From contig OZ026518.1 in NCBI GenBank assembly GCA_964019695.1, positions 81,835,950-81,899,949 on the forward strand: a stretch of DNA of 64,000 nucleotides, in the 5' to 3' direction. Within the stretch, counting starts at the first letter, position 1; every line of letters begins with the position of its first letter. The position numbers and the translations under genes were made by a program. Below, one piece after another: positions 49,357 to 62,053 of this stretch. The stretch is from Loripinus fragilis. Lineage: Eukaryota > Mollusca > Bivalvia > Lucinida > Lucinidae. The notes beneath the pieces were generated by a model. It searched no databases, was not told the origin of the DNA, and saw nothing but the letters and a program-made list of their open reading frames with translations.

Positions 49357-52300
49357 GAACTGTGAAGGCTATGGCGAGAATGCGCATTTGCACAGGCTCG
49401 CCTGAGCCTTCATTGCTGGGCTATATGATATGTGCTAAAATCTCGTGAGCTTGCCCAACAATATAACATTTATGCCTGGTTAGTCTGTGCAAAAGCTCAT
49501 GAGAGGCACGTGTGATATCACCTAAATTCTCACGATTAAGCTCATAGCTCATGGTTGACACAATCATGCAATTTGAATTTAAATCTCACAAAAGAGCTTA
49601 TAACTCGTTGGCGACACACGCGATACAACTAAAATCTCATGCGAAATCTCATAGCTCAAAAACTACGCATGCAACCAGAACTAAATTTTCGCAAGAAAGC
49701 CATTGCACATATGCTGTACATGCGTCTAAAACTAAAATTTTATCAGAAAAATCTTAGAGCTCATGGGCAACACATGCGTTTGAACTAAAATCTCACGCAA
49801 AAAGCTCATAGCGCATGATTAACACTTGCAATTTCATGTAGAACTACAACCTTACGACTTCATACCCATGAGCATGCGACTAGAACTTAAATCTCACAAG
49901 AAAAACTCAAATCTCAAAGACGACCCATGCAATTAAAACTAAACTCTCACTAGAAAACCCATAGTTTATTAAATACACATCAGCATGTAAAAAGAACAAA
50001 AACCCTCAAATGAAAGTTCTTAGCTCATGGGCTACAACTGCGACTAGAACTAAGAACTAAAAGCTCAAAAAGAAAGTTCATTGCTCATGGACTCAGCGTG
50101 TGATTTGAAAAAGAAATCTCGTGAGAAAGCTCAATGCCTGTGGGCGACACATGCAATTTGAACTAAAATCTCACAACAAATTTCATGGAAAGCGCATGGG
50201 CAACACATGCGATCAGAACTAAAATCTTACGAGAAAGTCCATAACTCATGAGAATACGTGGGATATAACTAAAATAACACAAAAGTTCATAGCTTATGAG
50301 CGATACATGCGATTAGAACTAAATTCGCGGGAAATTTCATGCCTCCTGGTAAGGCAACATGTGTGATTAGAACTAAATTCTCAAGAGAAGATTAGCCCCA
50401 GGGCGACACATGCGATTAGAACTAAAATCTCAAAAGAAATGTCAAAGCTCATGGGCGACACATGAGATTAGAACTAAAATAACATGAGGAAGTTATTAGC
50501 TCGTGGGCAACCCATGAGATAGAACTAAGAATTAAAGTATCCCAAGAAAGTTCATAGCTCATGGGCGACGCATGTGATTATGAACTAATATCGCACAAAG
50601 GTTCATAGTTCATGAGCGACACTAGCGTGTAGACCTTAATTCTCGTGAGAAGTCCATAGCCCATGGGCGACACATGCGAGTATAACTACTATTGTACAAG
50701 AAAGGTCAAAGCTCATGGGCGACAAATGCAGTGACTTAAATCACCCAGAAAGTTCATAGCTCATGGGCAACACATGCGATTAGAACTAAATCAGTTCGAG
50801 AAAGTTTGTAGCTCATGGGCGACACATATGATAAGAACTAAATTTTCACAAGAAATCAGAGCCCATTGTCGATAAGTGCAATTAGAACAATTAACACAAG
50901 AGAGTTCAAAGCTCATGGGCGACACATGTGATTACAGCTAAAATCACAAAAAAAAAGCTCATGGGCGAGAAAGTGCATAGGTTATAATACAACAAACACT
51001 AGAGTTATAGCCTCACTTGAAAGTTTTCGTATCCTCGTTTAAAATGTTATTTAGTTAATCGATACGTTCTGTAAAGGCTCTGACATGAATTCTCAGATGT
51101 ACGTGATCGCTTTAACGTAGACAGCACCATTTACCATGTAAAATCGCACGAGAAAGCACATAGCTCATGGGCGATACGCAGCTTTCTGAATGAGAGTGCA
51201 CTTTTGCAGTCTCGTTCGGACCTTCATTGATCACACGTGAAAAGTATGGCGGTAGATGAAAGTAAGCACCAAACATAATGGTCGTTATTTATTTATGTCT
51301 AAGAAATACTAAGTAGATATGGGTCTCATCACGAGAAAACGTGCCATTGTGGTTTACAACAACATAAAGCTTAATCCAGCCTGTCTAGCTTCAGTGCCTA
51401 GTAAGTAGACTAATGAAATATTTCATGTAAAAGTTTGGATACTATACCTATCAATAGCAAAGAACAAACACGCAGATCAGTCTGCACGGATGCGCATGCT
51501 GGTCTGCGCCTTTGTTATGGACAGACAACAAAATCAGGCTTTCTTGTGAAGATTTCAATATGCAATAAGGATATTGTAATTGAAGATATTAATGGATTAA
51601 TCATCTGTCCAAACGTTCAAAAATCATCAGATTATGCAAAAAAAAAATCTTAAGTTAATTAGAATAAAAATATTTGTTTTATAAATCAGGAGCTTGCAGG
51701 TTTCGAACCCACAGGTAAATGTCCTGTTGTTCTGGTGAAAACCATTTAGACCACTCGACTATTGGGCTCATTAATCTATTGGATTAACATTCCTTTAAGT
51801 CGCAGATTGGTGTTCAAGGGACATTACTTTTCATGATATAGAAATTAACATCATTTAGCAAAAACAGTAATATTTGGTCAATTAGCCAAGTGGCATTATC
51901 ACAATGTGTAAGTTTCATTCTGTGTAAAATATATATCTACAAATAAACAATGCAATCGTCTCTGGAAACTATATGGATATCTTCTCAATAAACAGAAACC
52001 ATGCATGTTTAATATATGTTTTATACATAACCTTGCTGAAGTTGACCATTTTAAGTTTGTTTCCTCTAGGTGTTATGCACAACGAGCCATGTTTTCATGC
52101 TGGCTCGTCAACAAGCGGATTCCTCCTAGGGAGGATTCGCAAATTAGCTCCCTTTTTCTTTTTTCTTTTATTTTCATTTTTTTTCATTTTTTTATTTCTC
52201 CATATGGGCTCCCAGGGTTTTTTGGCCATTGCTATGGGTGGGGGTTTAAGGTTGGGACCTAGTTAAGGGGTAAAACCTGCCAGTCAGTACTGGTAATCAG

Positions 52301-53582
52301 GGGTAGAGATTAGTAGCTCAGGTAACCTTTTTCTATGGAATCGTGCAAAACACTCAACTACAAAATCAACTAAAATTGCACAATCCAGCAGTTGCGAATT
52401 CAGAAAAGCTTTGTGAAACTGAGTCAGTCAGTACTGGTGTATTGCAGCAAGGCCAAAGATACATTTATGAATTTCTATGGAAGACTTCACTAAGCAGTAT
52501 GGGAGAAACCTATATGCACTTAACCAATACTTTCAAGGATGAGCTGACATTTTATCTAAAACAATACACTTTGTGCAATGCCATTGATAGTTCTATATCA
52601 TTGTTACACTCGCATCGAAAGCACAAAAGAGGAATCCTTTGCAAATTGGAAATGTTTTGCTTTTTGAACAGTTCATGTGGTTGTACACCATAAGTTCTTT
52701 CTATAAAAGGTACTTTAACAAACAGTAAAGACCTTGATGAAATGGCACATAATGCGAAATTTCACCAGGGTCTGCACTGTTTGGAATGATGAAAACAGTT
52801 CCACACTTAGTATTCCATTAGAATATAAAGAGTTTATCAAAGATACTGTAGCGTTCACCAAGGCTCTCCACTTTGACCATAGTTATTATCACACTGCATT
52901 TTCAGCGGCAACTTATCCTCCTACCGAACATATGGGGTAGCACAGGCCCTAACTAGCTGTGCATCAATAGTTTGGCAGCCACTCCCCGTCCCCTCTTGAA
53001 GAAAGTAACAACAGGTTGTTGCTTTTCTTGTTTGGTTCTTGCTTTATGTGGATGTCTTTATCTGTCTGTGTGTTTCTGTCATTTCTTTCTCTTGACGCCA
53101 TAGAATGGTATGTGATGTTTGTTATGCATGTTTTTTTGTAAAGCTGTGCTTGTGTTTCTATCATTTCCCGAAACAAAACATCCAGTTTGGTAGCCCACGA
53201 AAATAGTACCTTTTTAAAAATGTAAATCGCAGTATCTGTGTCTTATATTTAGTGAATGGGTGCTCTTTTGGACTTTAAACTTGCCCGTGACTAAGCATTG
53301 GTGTATGTTTGTTATGCTGATGAAAGCAAAATCATCTTTGTGTGGACTATTTTGTCAACTACCATGACAACGACGGACGCTGGTCTGACTCAAGTTGAAT
53401 TCCGTAACTGTACGAACGCCTGATGATGCAAGATCACCCACACTGTGGTATCTTGGGCTAGAAAATGAGATTTTGATGATTATCGCATATGCTCAAAAGC
53501 CGCCTGTAAACGTCCATGCTTCGTATCTAGTGGGAATATAGGTTGATCTGGGTGTTTCTCTACATTCATACTTTGTGTATGC
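49357..53582 (+). repeat. Macrosatellite unit 13 (4,226 bp), near twin of unit 11
   Basis: Full-length. The 3-bp length difference from unit 11 is explained by a shorter A-rich run near 50944 (2 bp) and one fewer A near 51637 (1 bp). I otherwise see only scattered single differences, such as gatatcttctc near 51977. Confidence 0.97.
51690..51769 (-). tRNA. tRNA-like element, unit 13
   Basis: Consensus within the 80 nt, in a unit that is nearly identical to unit 11. Confidence 0.45.
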
Positions 53583-56500
53583 GAACTGTGAAGGCTATGG
53601 CGAGAATGCGCATTTGCACAGGCTCGCCTGAGCCTTCATTGCTGGGCTATATGATATGTGCTAAAATCTCGTGAGCTTGCCCAACAATATAACATTTATG
53701 CCTGGTTAGTCTGTGCAAAAGCTCATGAGAGGCACGTGTGATATCACCTAAATTCTCACGATTAAGCTCATAGCTCATGGTTGACACAATCATGCAATTT
53801 GAATTTAAATCTCACAAAAGAGCTTATAACTCGTTGGCGACACATGCGATACAACTAAAATCTCATGCGAAATCTCATAGCTCAAAAACTACGCATGCAA
53901 CCAGAACTAAATTCTCGCAAGAAAGCCCTTGCACATATGCTGTACATGCGTCTAAAACTAAAATTTTATCAGAAAAATCTTAGAGCTCATGGGCAACACA
54001 TGCGTTTGAACTAAAATCTCACGCAAAAAGCTCATAGCGCATGATTAACACTTGCAATTTCATGTAGAACTACAACCTTACGACTTCATACCCATGAGCA
54101 TGCGACTAGAACTTAAATCTCACAAGAAAAACTCAAATCTCAAAGACGACCCATGCAATTAAAACTAAACTCTCACTAGAAAACCCATAGTTTATTAAAT
54201 ACACATCAGCATGTAAAAAGAACAAAAACCCTCAAATGAAAGTTCTTAGCTCATGGGCTACAACTGCGACTAGAACTAAGAACTAAAAGCTCAAAAAGAA
54301 AGTTCATTGCTCATGGACTCAGCGTGTGATTTGAAAAAGAAATCTCGTGAGAAAGCTCAATGCCTGTGGGCGACACATGCAATTTGAACTAAAATCTCAC
54401 AACAAATTTCATGGAAAGCGCATGGGCAACACATGCGATCAGAACTAAAATCTTACTAGAAAGTCCATAACTCATGAGAATACGTGGGATATAACTAAAA
54501 TAACACAAAAGTTCATAGCTTATGAGCGATACATGCGATTAGAACTAAATTCGCGGGAAATTTCATGCCTCCTGGTAAGGCAACATGTGTGATTAGAACT
54601 AAATTCTCAAGAGAAGATTAGCCCCAGGGCGACACATGCGATTAGAACTAAAATCTCAAAAGAAATGTCAAAGCTCATGGGCGACACATGAGATTAGAAC
54701 TAAAATAACATGAGGAAGTTATTAGCTCGTGGGCAACCCATGAGATAGAACTAAGAATTAAAGTATCCCAAGAAAGTTCATAGCTCATGGGCGACGCATG
54801 TGATTATGAACTAATATCGCACAAAGGTTCATAGTTCATGAGCGACACTAGCGTGTAGACCTTAATTCTCGTGAGAAGTCCATAGCCCATGGGCGACACA
54901 TGCGAGTATAACTACTATTGTACAAGAAAGGTCAAAGCTCATGGGCGACAAATGCAGTGACTTAAATCACCCAGAAAGTTCATAGCTCATGGGCAACACA
55001 TGCAATTAGAACTAAATCAGTTCGACAAAGTTTGTAGCTCATGGGCGACACATATGATAAGAACTAAATTTTCACAAGAAATCAGAGCCCATTGTCGATA
55101 AGTGCAATTAGAACAATTAACACAAGAGAGTTCAAAGCTCATGGGCGACACATGCGATTACAGCTAAAATCACAAAAAATAAAAGCTCATGGGCGAGAAA
55201 GTGCATAGGTTATAATACAACAAACACTAGAGTTATAGCCTCACTTGAAAGTTTTCGTATCCTCGTTTAAAATGTTATTTAGTTAATCGATACGTTCTGT
55301 AAAGGCTCTGACATGAATTCTCAGATGTACGTGATCGCTTTAACGTAGACAGCACCATTTACCATGTAAAATCGCACGAGAAAGCACATAGCTCATGGGC
55401 GATACGCAGCTTTCTGAATGAGAGTGCACTTTTGCAGTCTCGTTCGGACCTTCATTGATCACACGTGAAAAGTATGGCGGTAGATGAAAGTAAGCACCAA
55501 ACATAATGGTCGTTATTTATTTATGTCTAAGAAATACTAAGTAGATATGGGTCTCATCACGAGAAAACGTGCCATTGTGGTTTACAACAACATAAAGCTT
55601 AATCCAGCCTGTCTAGCTTCAGTGCCTAGTTAGTAGACTAATGAAATATTTCATGTAAAAGTTTGGATACTATACCTATCAATAGCAAAGAACAAACATG
55701 CAGATCAGTCTGCACGGATGCGCATGCTGGTCTGCGCCTTTGTTATGGACAGACAACAAAATCAGGCTTTCTTGTGAAGATTTCAATATGCAATAAGGAT
55801 ATTGTTATTGAAGATATTAATGGATTAATCATCTGTCCAAACGTTCAAAAATCATCAGATTATGCAAAAAAAAATCTTAAGTAAATAAGAATAAAAATAT
55901 TTGTTTTATAAATCAGGAGCTTGCAGGTTTCGAACCCACAGGTAAATGTCCTGTTGTTCTGGTGAAAACCATTTAGACCACTCGACTATTGGGCTCATTA
56001 ATCTATAGGATTAACATTCCTTTAAGTCGCAGATTGGTGTTCAAGGGACATTACTTTTCATGATATAGAAATTAACATCATTTAGCAAAAACAGTAATAT
56101 TTGGTCAATTAGCCAAGTGGCATTATCACAATGTGTAAGTTTCATTCTGTGTAAAATATATATCTACAAATAAACAATGCAATCGTCTCTGGAAACTATA
56201 TGGATATTTTCTCAATAAACAGAAACCATGCATGTTTAATATATGTTTTATACATAACCTTGCTGAAGTTGACCATTTTAAGTTTGTTTCCTCTAGGTGT
56301 TATGCACCACGAGCCATGTTTTCATGCTGGCTCGTCAACAAGCGGATTCCTCCTAGGGAGGATTCGCAAATTAGCTCCCTTTTTCTTTTTTCTTTTATTT
56401 TCATTTTTTTTCATTTTTTTATTTCTCCATATGGGCTCCCAGGGTTTTTTGGCCATTGCTATGGGTGGGGGTTTAAGGTTGGGACCTAGTTAAGGGGTAA

Positions 56501-57814
56501 AACCTGCCAGTCAGTACTGGTAATCAGGGGTAGAGATTAGTAGCTCAGGTAACCTTTTTCTATGGAATCGTGCAAAACACTTTATTCAACTACAAAATCA
56601 ACTAAAATTGCACAATCCAGCAGTTGCGAATTCAGAAAAGCTTTGTGAAACTGAGTCAGTCGGTACTGGTGTATTGCAGCAAGGCCAAAGATACATTTAT
56701 GAATTTCTATGGAAGACTTCACTAAGCAGTATGGGAGAAACCTATATGCACTTAACCAATACTTTCAAGGATGAGCTGACATTTTATCTAAAACAATACA
56801 CTTTGTGCAATGCCATTGATAGTTCTATATCAATGTTACACTCGCATCGAAAGCACAAAAGAGGAATCCTTTGCAAATTGGAAATGTTTTGCTTTTTGAA
56901 CAGTTCATGTGGTTGTACACCATAAGTTCTTTCTATAAAAGGTACTTTAACAAACAGTAAAGACCTTGATGAAATGGCACATAATGCGAAATTTCACCAG
57001 GGTCTGCACTGTTTGGAATGATGAAAACAGTTCCACACTTAGTATTCCATTAGAATATAAAGAGTTTATCAAAGATACTGTAGCGTTCACCAAGGCTCTC
57101 CACTTTGACCATAGTTATTATCACACTGCATTTTCAGCGGCAACTTATCCTCCTACCGAACATATGGGGTAGCACAGGCCCTAACTAGCTGTGCATCAAT
57201 AGTTTGGCAGCCACTCCCCGTCCCCTCTTGAAGAAAGTAACAACAGGTTGTTGCTTTTCTTGTTTGGTTCTTGCTTTATGTGGATGTCTTTATCTGTCTG
57301 TGTGTTTCTGTCATTTCTTTCTCTTGACGCCATAGAATGGTATGTGATGTTTGTTATGCATGTTTTTTTGTAAAGCTGTGCTTGTGTTTCTATCATTTCC
57401 CGAAACAAAACATCCAGTTTGGTAGCCCACGAAAATAGTACCTTTTTAAAAATGTAAATCGCAGTATCTGTGTCTTATATTTAGTGAATGGGTGCTCTTT
57501 TGGACTTTAAACTTGCCCGTGACTAAGCATTGGTGTATGTTTGTTATGCTGATGAAAGCAAAATCATCTTTGTGTGGACTATTTTGTCAACTACCATGAC
57601 AACGACGGACGCTGGTCTGACTCAAGTTGAATTCCGTAACTGTACGAACGCCTGATGATGCAAGATCACCCACACTGTGGTATCTTGGGCTAGAAAATGA
57701 GATTTTGATGATTATTGCATATGCTCAAAAGCCGCCTGTAAACGTCCATGCTGCGTATCTAGTGGGAATATAGGTTGATCTGGATGTTTCTCTACATTCA
57801 TACTTTGTGTATGC
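53583..57814 (+). repeat. Macrosatellite unit 14 (4,232 bp)
   Basis: Full-length. It shares the T-tract form, atcgaaagcac and gcgaaatttc with units 11 and 13, but keeps the undeleted cactttattcaac. It shares acatgcagatcag and gatattgttattg with unit 15. Confidence 0.97.
55917..55996 (-). tRNA. tRNA-like element, unit 14
   Basis: Consensus within the 80 nt. Flanks have returned to the ctataggatt form found in units 1-10. Confidence 0.45.
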
Positions 57815-60800
57815 GAACTGTGAAGGCTATGGCGAGAATGCACATTTGCACAGGCTCGCCTGAGCCTTCATTGCTGGGCTATATGATATGTGCTAAAATC
57901 TCGTGAGCTTGCCCAACAATATAACATTTATGCCTGGTTAGTCTGTGCAAAAGCTCATGAGAGGCACGTGTGATATCACCTAAATTCTCACGATTAAGCT
58001 CATAGCTCATGGTTGACACAATCATGCAATTTGAATTAAAATCTCACAAAAGAGCTTATAACTCGTTGGCGACACATGCGGTACAACTAAAATCTAATGC
58101 GAAATCTCATAGCTCAAAAACTACGCATGCAACCAGAACTAAATTCTCGCAAGAAAGCCCTTGCACATATGCTGTACATGCGTCTAAAACTAAAATTTTA
58201 TCAGAAAAATCTTAGAGCTCATGGGCAACACATGCGTTTGAACTAAAATCTCACGCAAAAAGCTCATAGCGCATGATTAACACTTGCAATTTCATGTAGA
58301 ACTACAACCTTACGACTTCATACCCATGAGCATGCGACTAGAACTTAAATCTCACAAGAAAAACTCAAATCTCAAATACGACCCATGCAATTAAAACTAA
58401 ACTCTCACTAGAAAACCCATAGTTTATTAAATACACATCAGCATGTAAAAAGAACAAAAACCTCAAATGAAAGTTCTTAGCTCATGGGCTACAACTGCGA
58501 CTAGAACTAAGAACTAAAAGCTCAAAAAGAAAAATCATTGCTCATGGACTCAGCGTGTGATTTGAAAAAGAAATCTCGTGAGAAAGCTCAATGCCTGTGG
58601 GCGACACATGCAATTTGAACTAAAATCTCACAACAAATTTCATGGAAAGCGCATGGGCAACACATGCGATCAGAACTAAAATCTTACGAGAAAGTCCATA
58701 ACTCGTGAGAATACGTGGGATATTACTAAAATAACACAAAAGTTCATAGCTTATGAGCGATACATGCGATTAGAACTAAATTCGCGGGAAATTTCATGCC
58801 TCCTGGTAAGGCAACATGTGTGATTAGAACTAAATTCTCAAGAGAAGATTAGCCCCAGGGCGACACATGCGATTAGAACTAAAATCTCAAAAGAAATGTC
58901 AAAGCTCATGGGCGACACATGAGATTAGAACTAAAATAACATGAGGAAGTTATTAGCTCGTGGGCAACCCATGAGCTATAGCTAAGAATTAAAGTATCCC
59001 AAGAAAGTTCATAGCTCATGGGCGACGCATGTGATTATGAACTAATATCGCACAAAGGTTCATAGTTCATGAGCGACACTAGCGTGTAGACCTTAATTCT
59101 CGTGAGAAGTCCATAGCCCATGGGCGACACATGCGAGTATAACTACTATTGTACAAGAAAGGTCAAAGCTCATGGGCGACAAATGCAGTGACTTAAATCA
59201 CCCAGAAAGTTATTAGCTCATGGGCAACACATGCGATTAGAACTAAATCAGTTCGAGAAAGTTTGTAGCTCATGGGCGACACATATGATAAGAACTAAAT
59301 TTTCACAAGAAATCAGAGCCCATGGTTGATAAGTGCAATTAGAACAATTAACACAAGAGAGTTCAAAGCTCATGGGCGACACATGCGATTACAGCTAAAA
59401 TCACAAAAAATAAAAGCTCATGGGCGAGAAAGTGCATAGGTTATAATACAACAAACACTAGAGTTATAGCCTCACTTGAAAGTTTTCGTATCCTCGTTTA
59501 AAATGTTATTTAGTTAATCGATACGTTCTGTAAAGGCTCTGACATGAATTCTCAGATGTACTTGATCGTTTTAACGTAGACAGCACCATTTACCATGTAA
59601 AATCGCACGAGAAAGCACATAGCTCATGGGCGATACGCAGCTTTCTGAATGAGAGTGCACTTTTGCAGAGTCTCGTTCGAACCTTCATTGATCACACGTG
59701 AAAAGTATGGCGGAAGATGAAAGTAAGCACCAAACATAATGGTCGTTATTTATTTATGTCTAAGCAATACTAAGTAGATATGGGTCTCATCACGAGAAAA
59801 CGTGCCATTGTGGTTTACAACAACATAAAGCTTAATTCAGCCTGTCTAGCTTCAGTGCCTAGTAAGTAGACTAATGAAATATTTCATGTAAAAGTTTGGA
59901 TACTATACCTATCAATAGCAAAGAACAAACATGCAGATCAGTCTGCACGGATGCGCATGCTGGTCTGCGCCTTTGTTATGGACAGACAACAAAATCAGGC
60001 TTTCTTGTGAAGATTTCAATATGCAATAAGGATATTGTTATTGAAGATATTAATGGATTAATCATCTGTCCAAACGTTCAAAAATCATCAGATTATGCAA
60101 AAAAAAATCTTAAGTAAATAAGAATAAAAATATTTGTTTTATAAATCAGGAGCTTGCAGGTTTCGAACCCACAGGTAAATGTCCTGTTGTTCTGGTGAAA
60201 ATCATTTAGACCACTCGACTATTGGGCTCATTAATCTATAGGATTAACATTCCTTTAAGTCGCAGATTGGTGTTCAAGGGACATTACTTTTCATGATATA
60301 GAAATTAACATCATTTAGCAAAAACAGTAATATTTGGTCAATTAGCCAAGTGGCATTATCACAATGTGTAAGTTTCATTCTGTGTAAAATATATATCTAC
60401 AAATAAACAATGCAATCGTCTCTGGAAACTATATGGATATTTTCTCAATAAACAGAAACCATGCATGTTTAATATATGTTTTATACATAACCTTGCTGAA
60501 GTTGACCATTTTAAGTTTGTTTTCATCTAGGTGTTATGCACCACGAGCCATGTTTTCATGCTGGCTCGTCAACAAGCGGATTCCTCCTAGGGAGGATTCG
60601 CAAAGTTAGCTCCCTTTTTCTTTTTTCTTTTATTTTCATTTTTTTTTCATTTTTTTTTATTTCTCCATATGGGCTCCCAGGGTTTTTTGGCCATTGCTAT
60701 GGGTGGGGGTTTAAAGTTGGGACCTAGTTAAGGGGTAAAACCTGCCAGTCACTACTGGTAATTAGGGGTAGAGATTAGTAGCTCACGTAAGCTTTTTCTA

Positions 60801-62053
60801 TGGAATCGTGCAAAACACTTTATTCAACTACAAAATCAACTAAAATTGCACGATCCAGCAGTTGCGAATTCAGAAAAGCTTTGTGAAACTGAGTCAGTCA
60901 GTACTGGTATATTGCAGCAAGGCCAAAGATACATTTATGAATTTCTATGGAAGACTTCACTAAGCAGTATGGGAGAAACCTATATGCACTTAACCAATAC
61001 TTTCAAGGATGAGCTGACATTTTATCTACAACAATACACTTTGTGCAATGCCATTGATAGTTCTATATCATTGTTACACTCGCATCGAATGCACAAAAGA
61101 GGAATCCTTTGCAAATTGGAAATGTTTTGCTTTTTGAACAGTTCATGCGGTTGTACACCATAAGTTCTTTCTATAAAAGGTACTTTAACAAACAGTAAAG
61201 ACCTTGATGAAATGGCACATAATGCGATATTTCACCAGGGTCTGCACTGTTTGAAATGATGAAAACAGTTCCACACTTAGTATTCCATTAGAATATAAAG
61301 AGTTTATCAAAGATACTGTAGCGTTCACCAAGGCTCTCCACTTTGACCATAGTTATTATCACACTGCATTTTCAGCGGCAACTTTTCCTCCTACCGAACA
61401 TATGGGGTAGCACAGGCCCTAACTAGCTGTGCATCAATAGTTTGGCAGCCACTCCCCGTCCCCTCTTGAAGAAAGTAACAACAGGTTGTTGCTTTTCTTG
61501 TTTGGTTCTTGCTTTATGTGGATGTCTTTATCTGTCTGTGTGTTTCTGTCATTTCTTTCTCTTGACGCCAAAGAATGGTATGTGATGTTTGTTAAGCATG
61601 TTTTTTTGTAAAGCTGTGCTTGTGTTTCTATCATTTTCCCGAAACAAAACATCCAATTTGGTAGCCCACGAAAATAGTACCTTTTTAAAAATGTAAATCG
61701 CAGTATCTGTGTCTTATATTTAGTGAATGGGTGCTCTTTTGGACTTTAAACTTGCCCGTGACTAAGCATTGGTGTATGTTTGTTATGCTGATGAAAGCAA
61801 AATCATCTTTGTGTGGAATATTTTGTCAACTACCATGACAACGACGGACGCTGGTCTGACTCAAGTTGAATTCCGTAACTGTACGAATGCCTGATGATGC
61901 AAGATAACCCACACTGTGGTATCTTGGGCTAGAAAATTAGATTTTGATGATTATCGCATATGCTCAAAAGCCGCCTGTAAACGTCCATGCTGAGTATCTA
62001 GTGGGAGTATAGGTTGATCTGGATGTTTCTCTACATTCATACTTTGTGTATGC
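57815..62053 (+). repeat. Macrosatellite unit 15 (4,239 bp), visibly more diverged
   Basis: Full-length, but with many changes seen in no other unit. Examples are gttttcatctagg near 60520, cagtcactactgg near 60747, cacgtaagc near 60784, acgatccagc near 60850, ctacaacaatac near 61026, gttaagcatg near 61591 and gctgagtatc near 61990. The 67-codon frame is stopped at 61252. This excess of private changes fits a unit close to the end of the array. Confidence 0.96.
60150..60229 (-). tRNA. tRNA-like element, unit 15
   Basis: One substitution lies between the A and B boxes (plus strand gaaaatcattt instead of gaaaaccattt). Both boxes are intact although the unit as a whole is the most diverged complete one. 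Confidence 0.42.
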
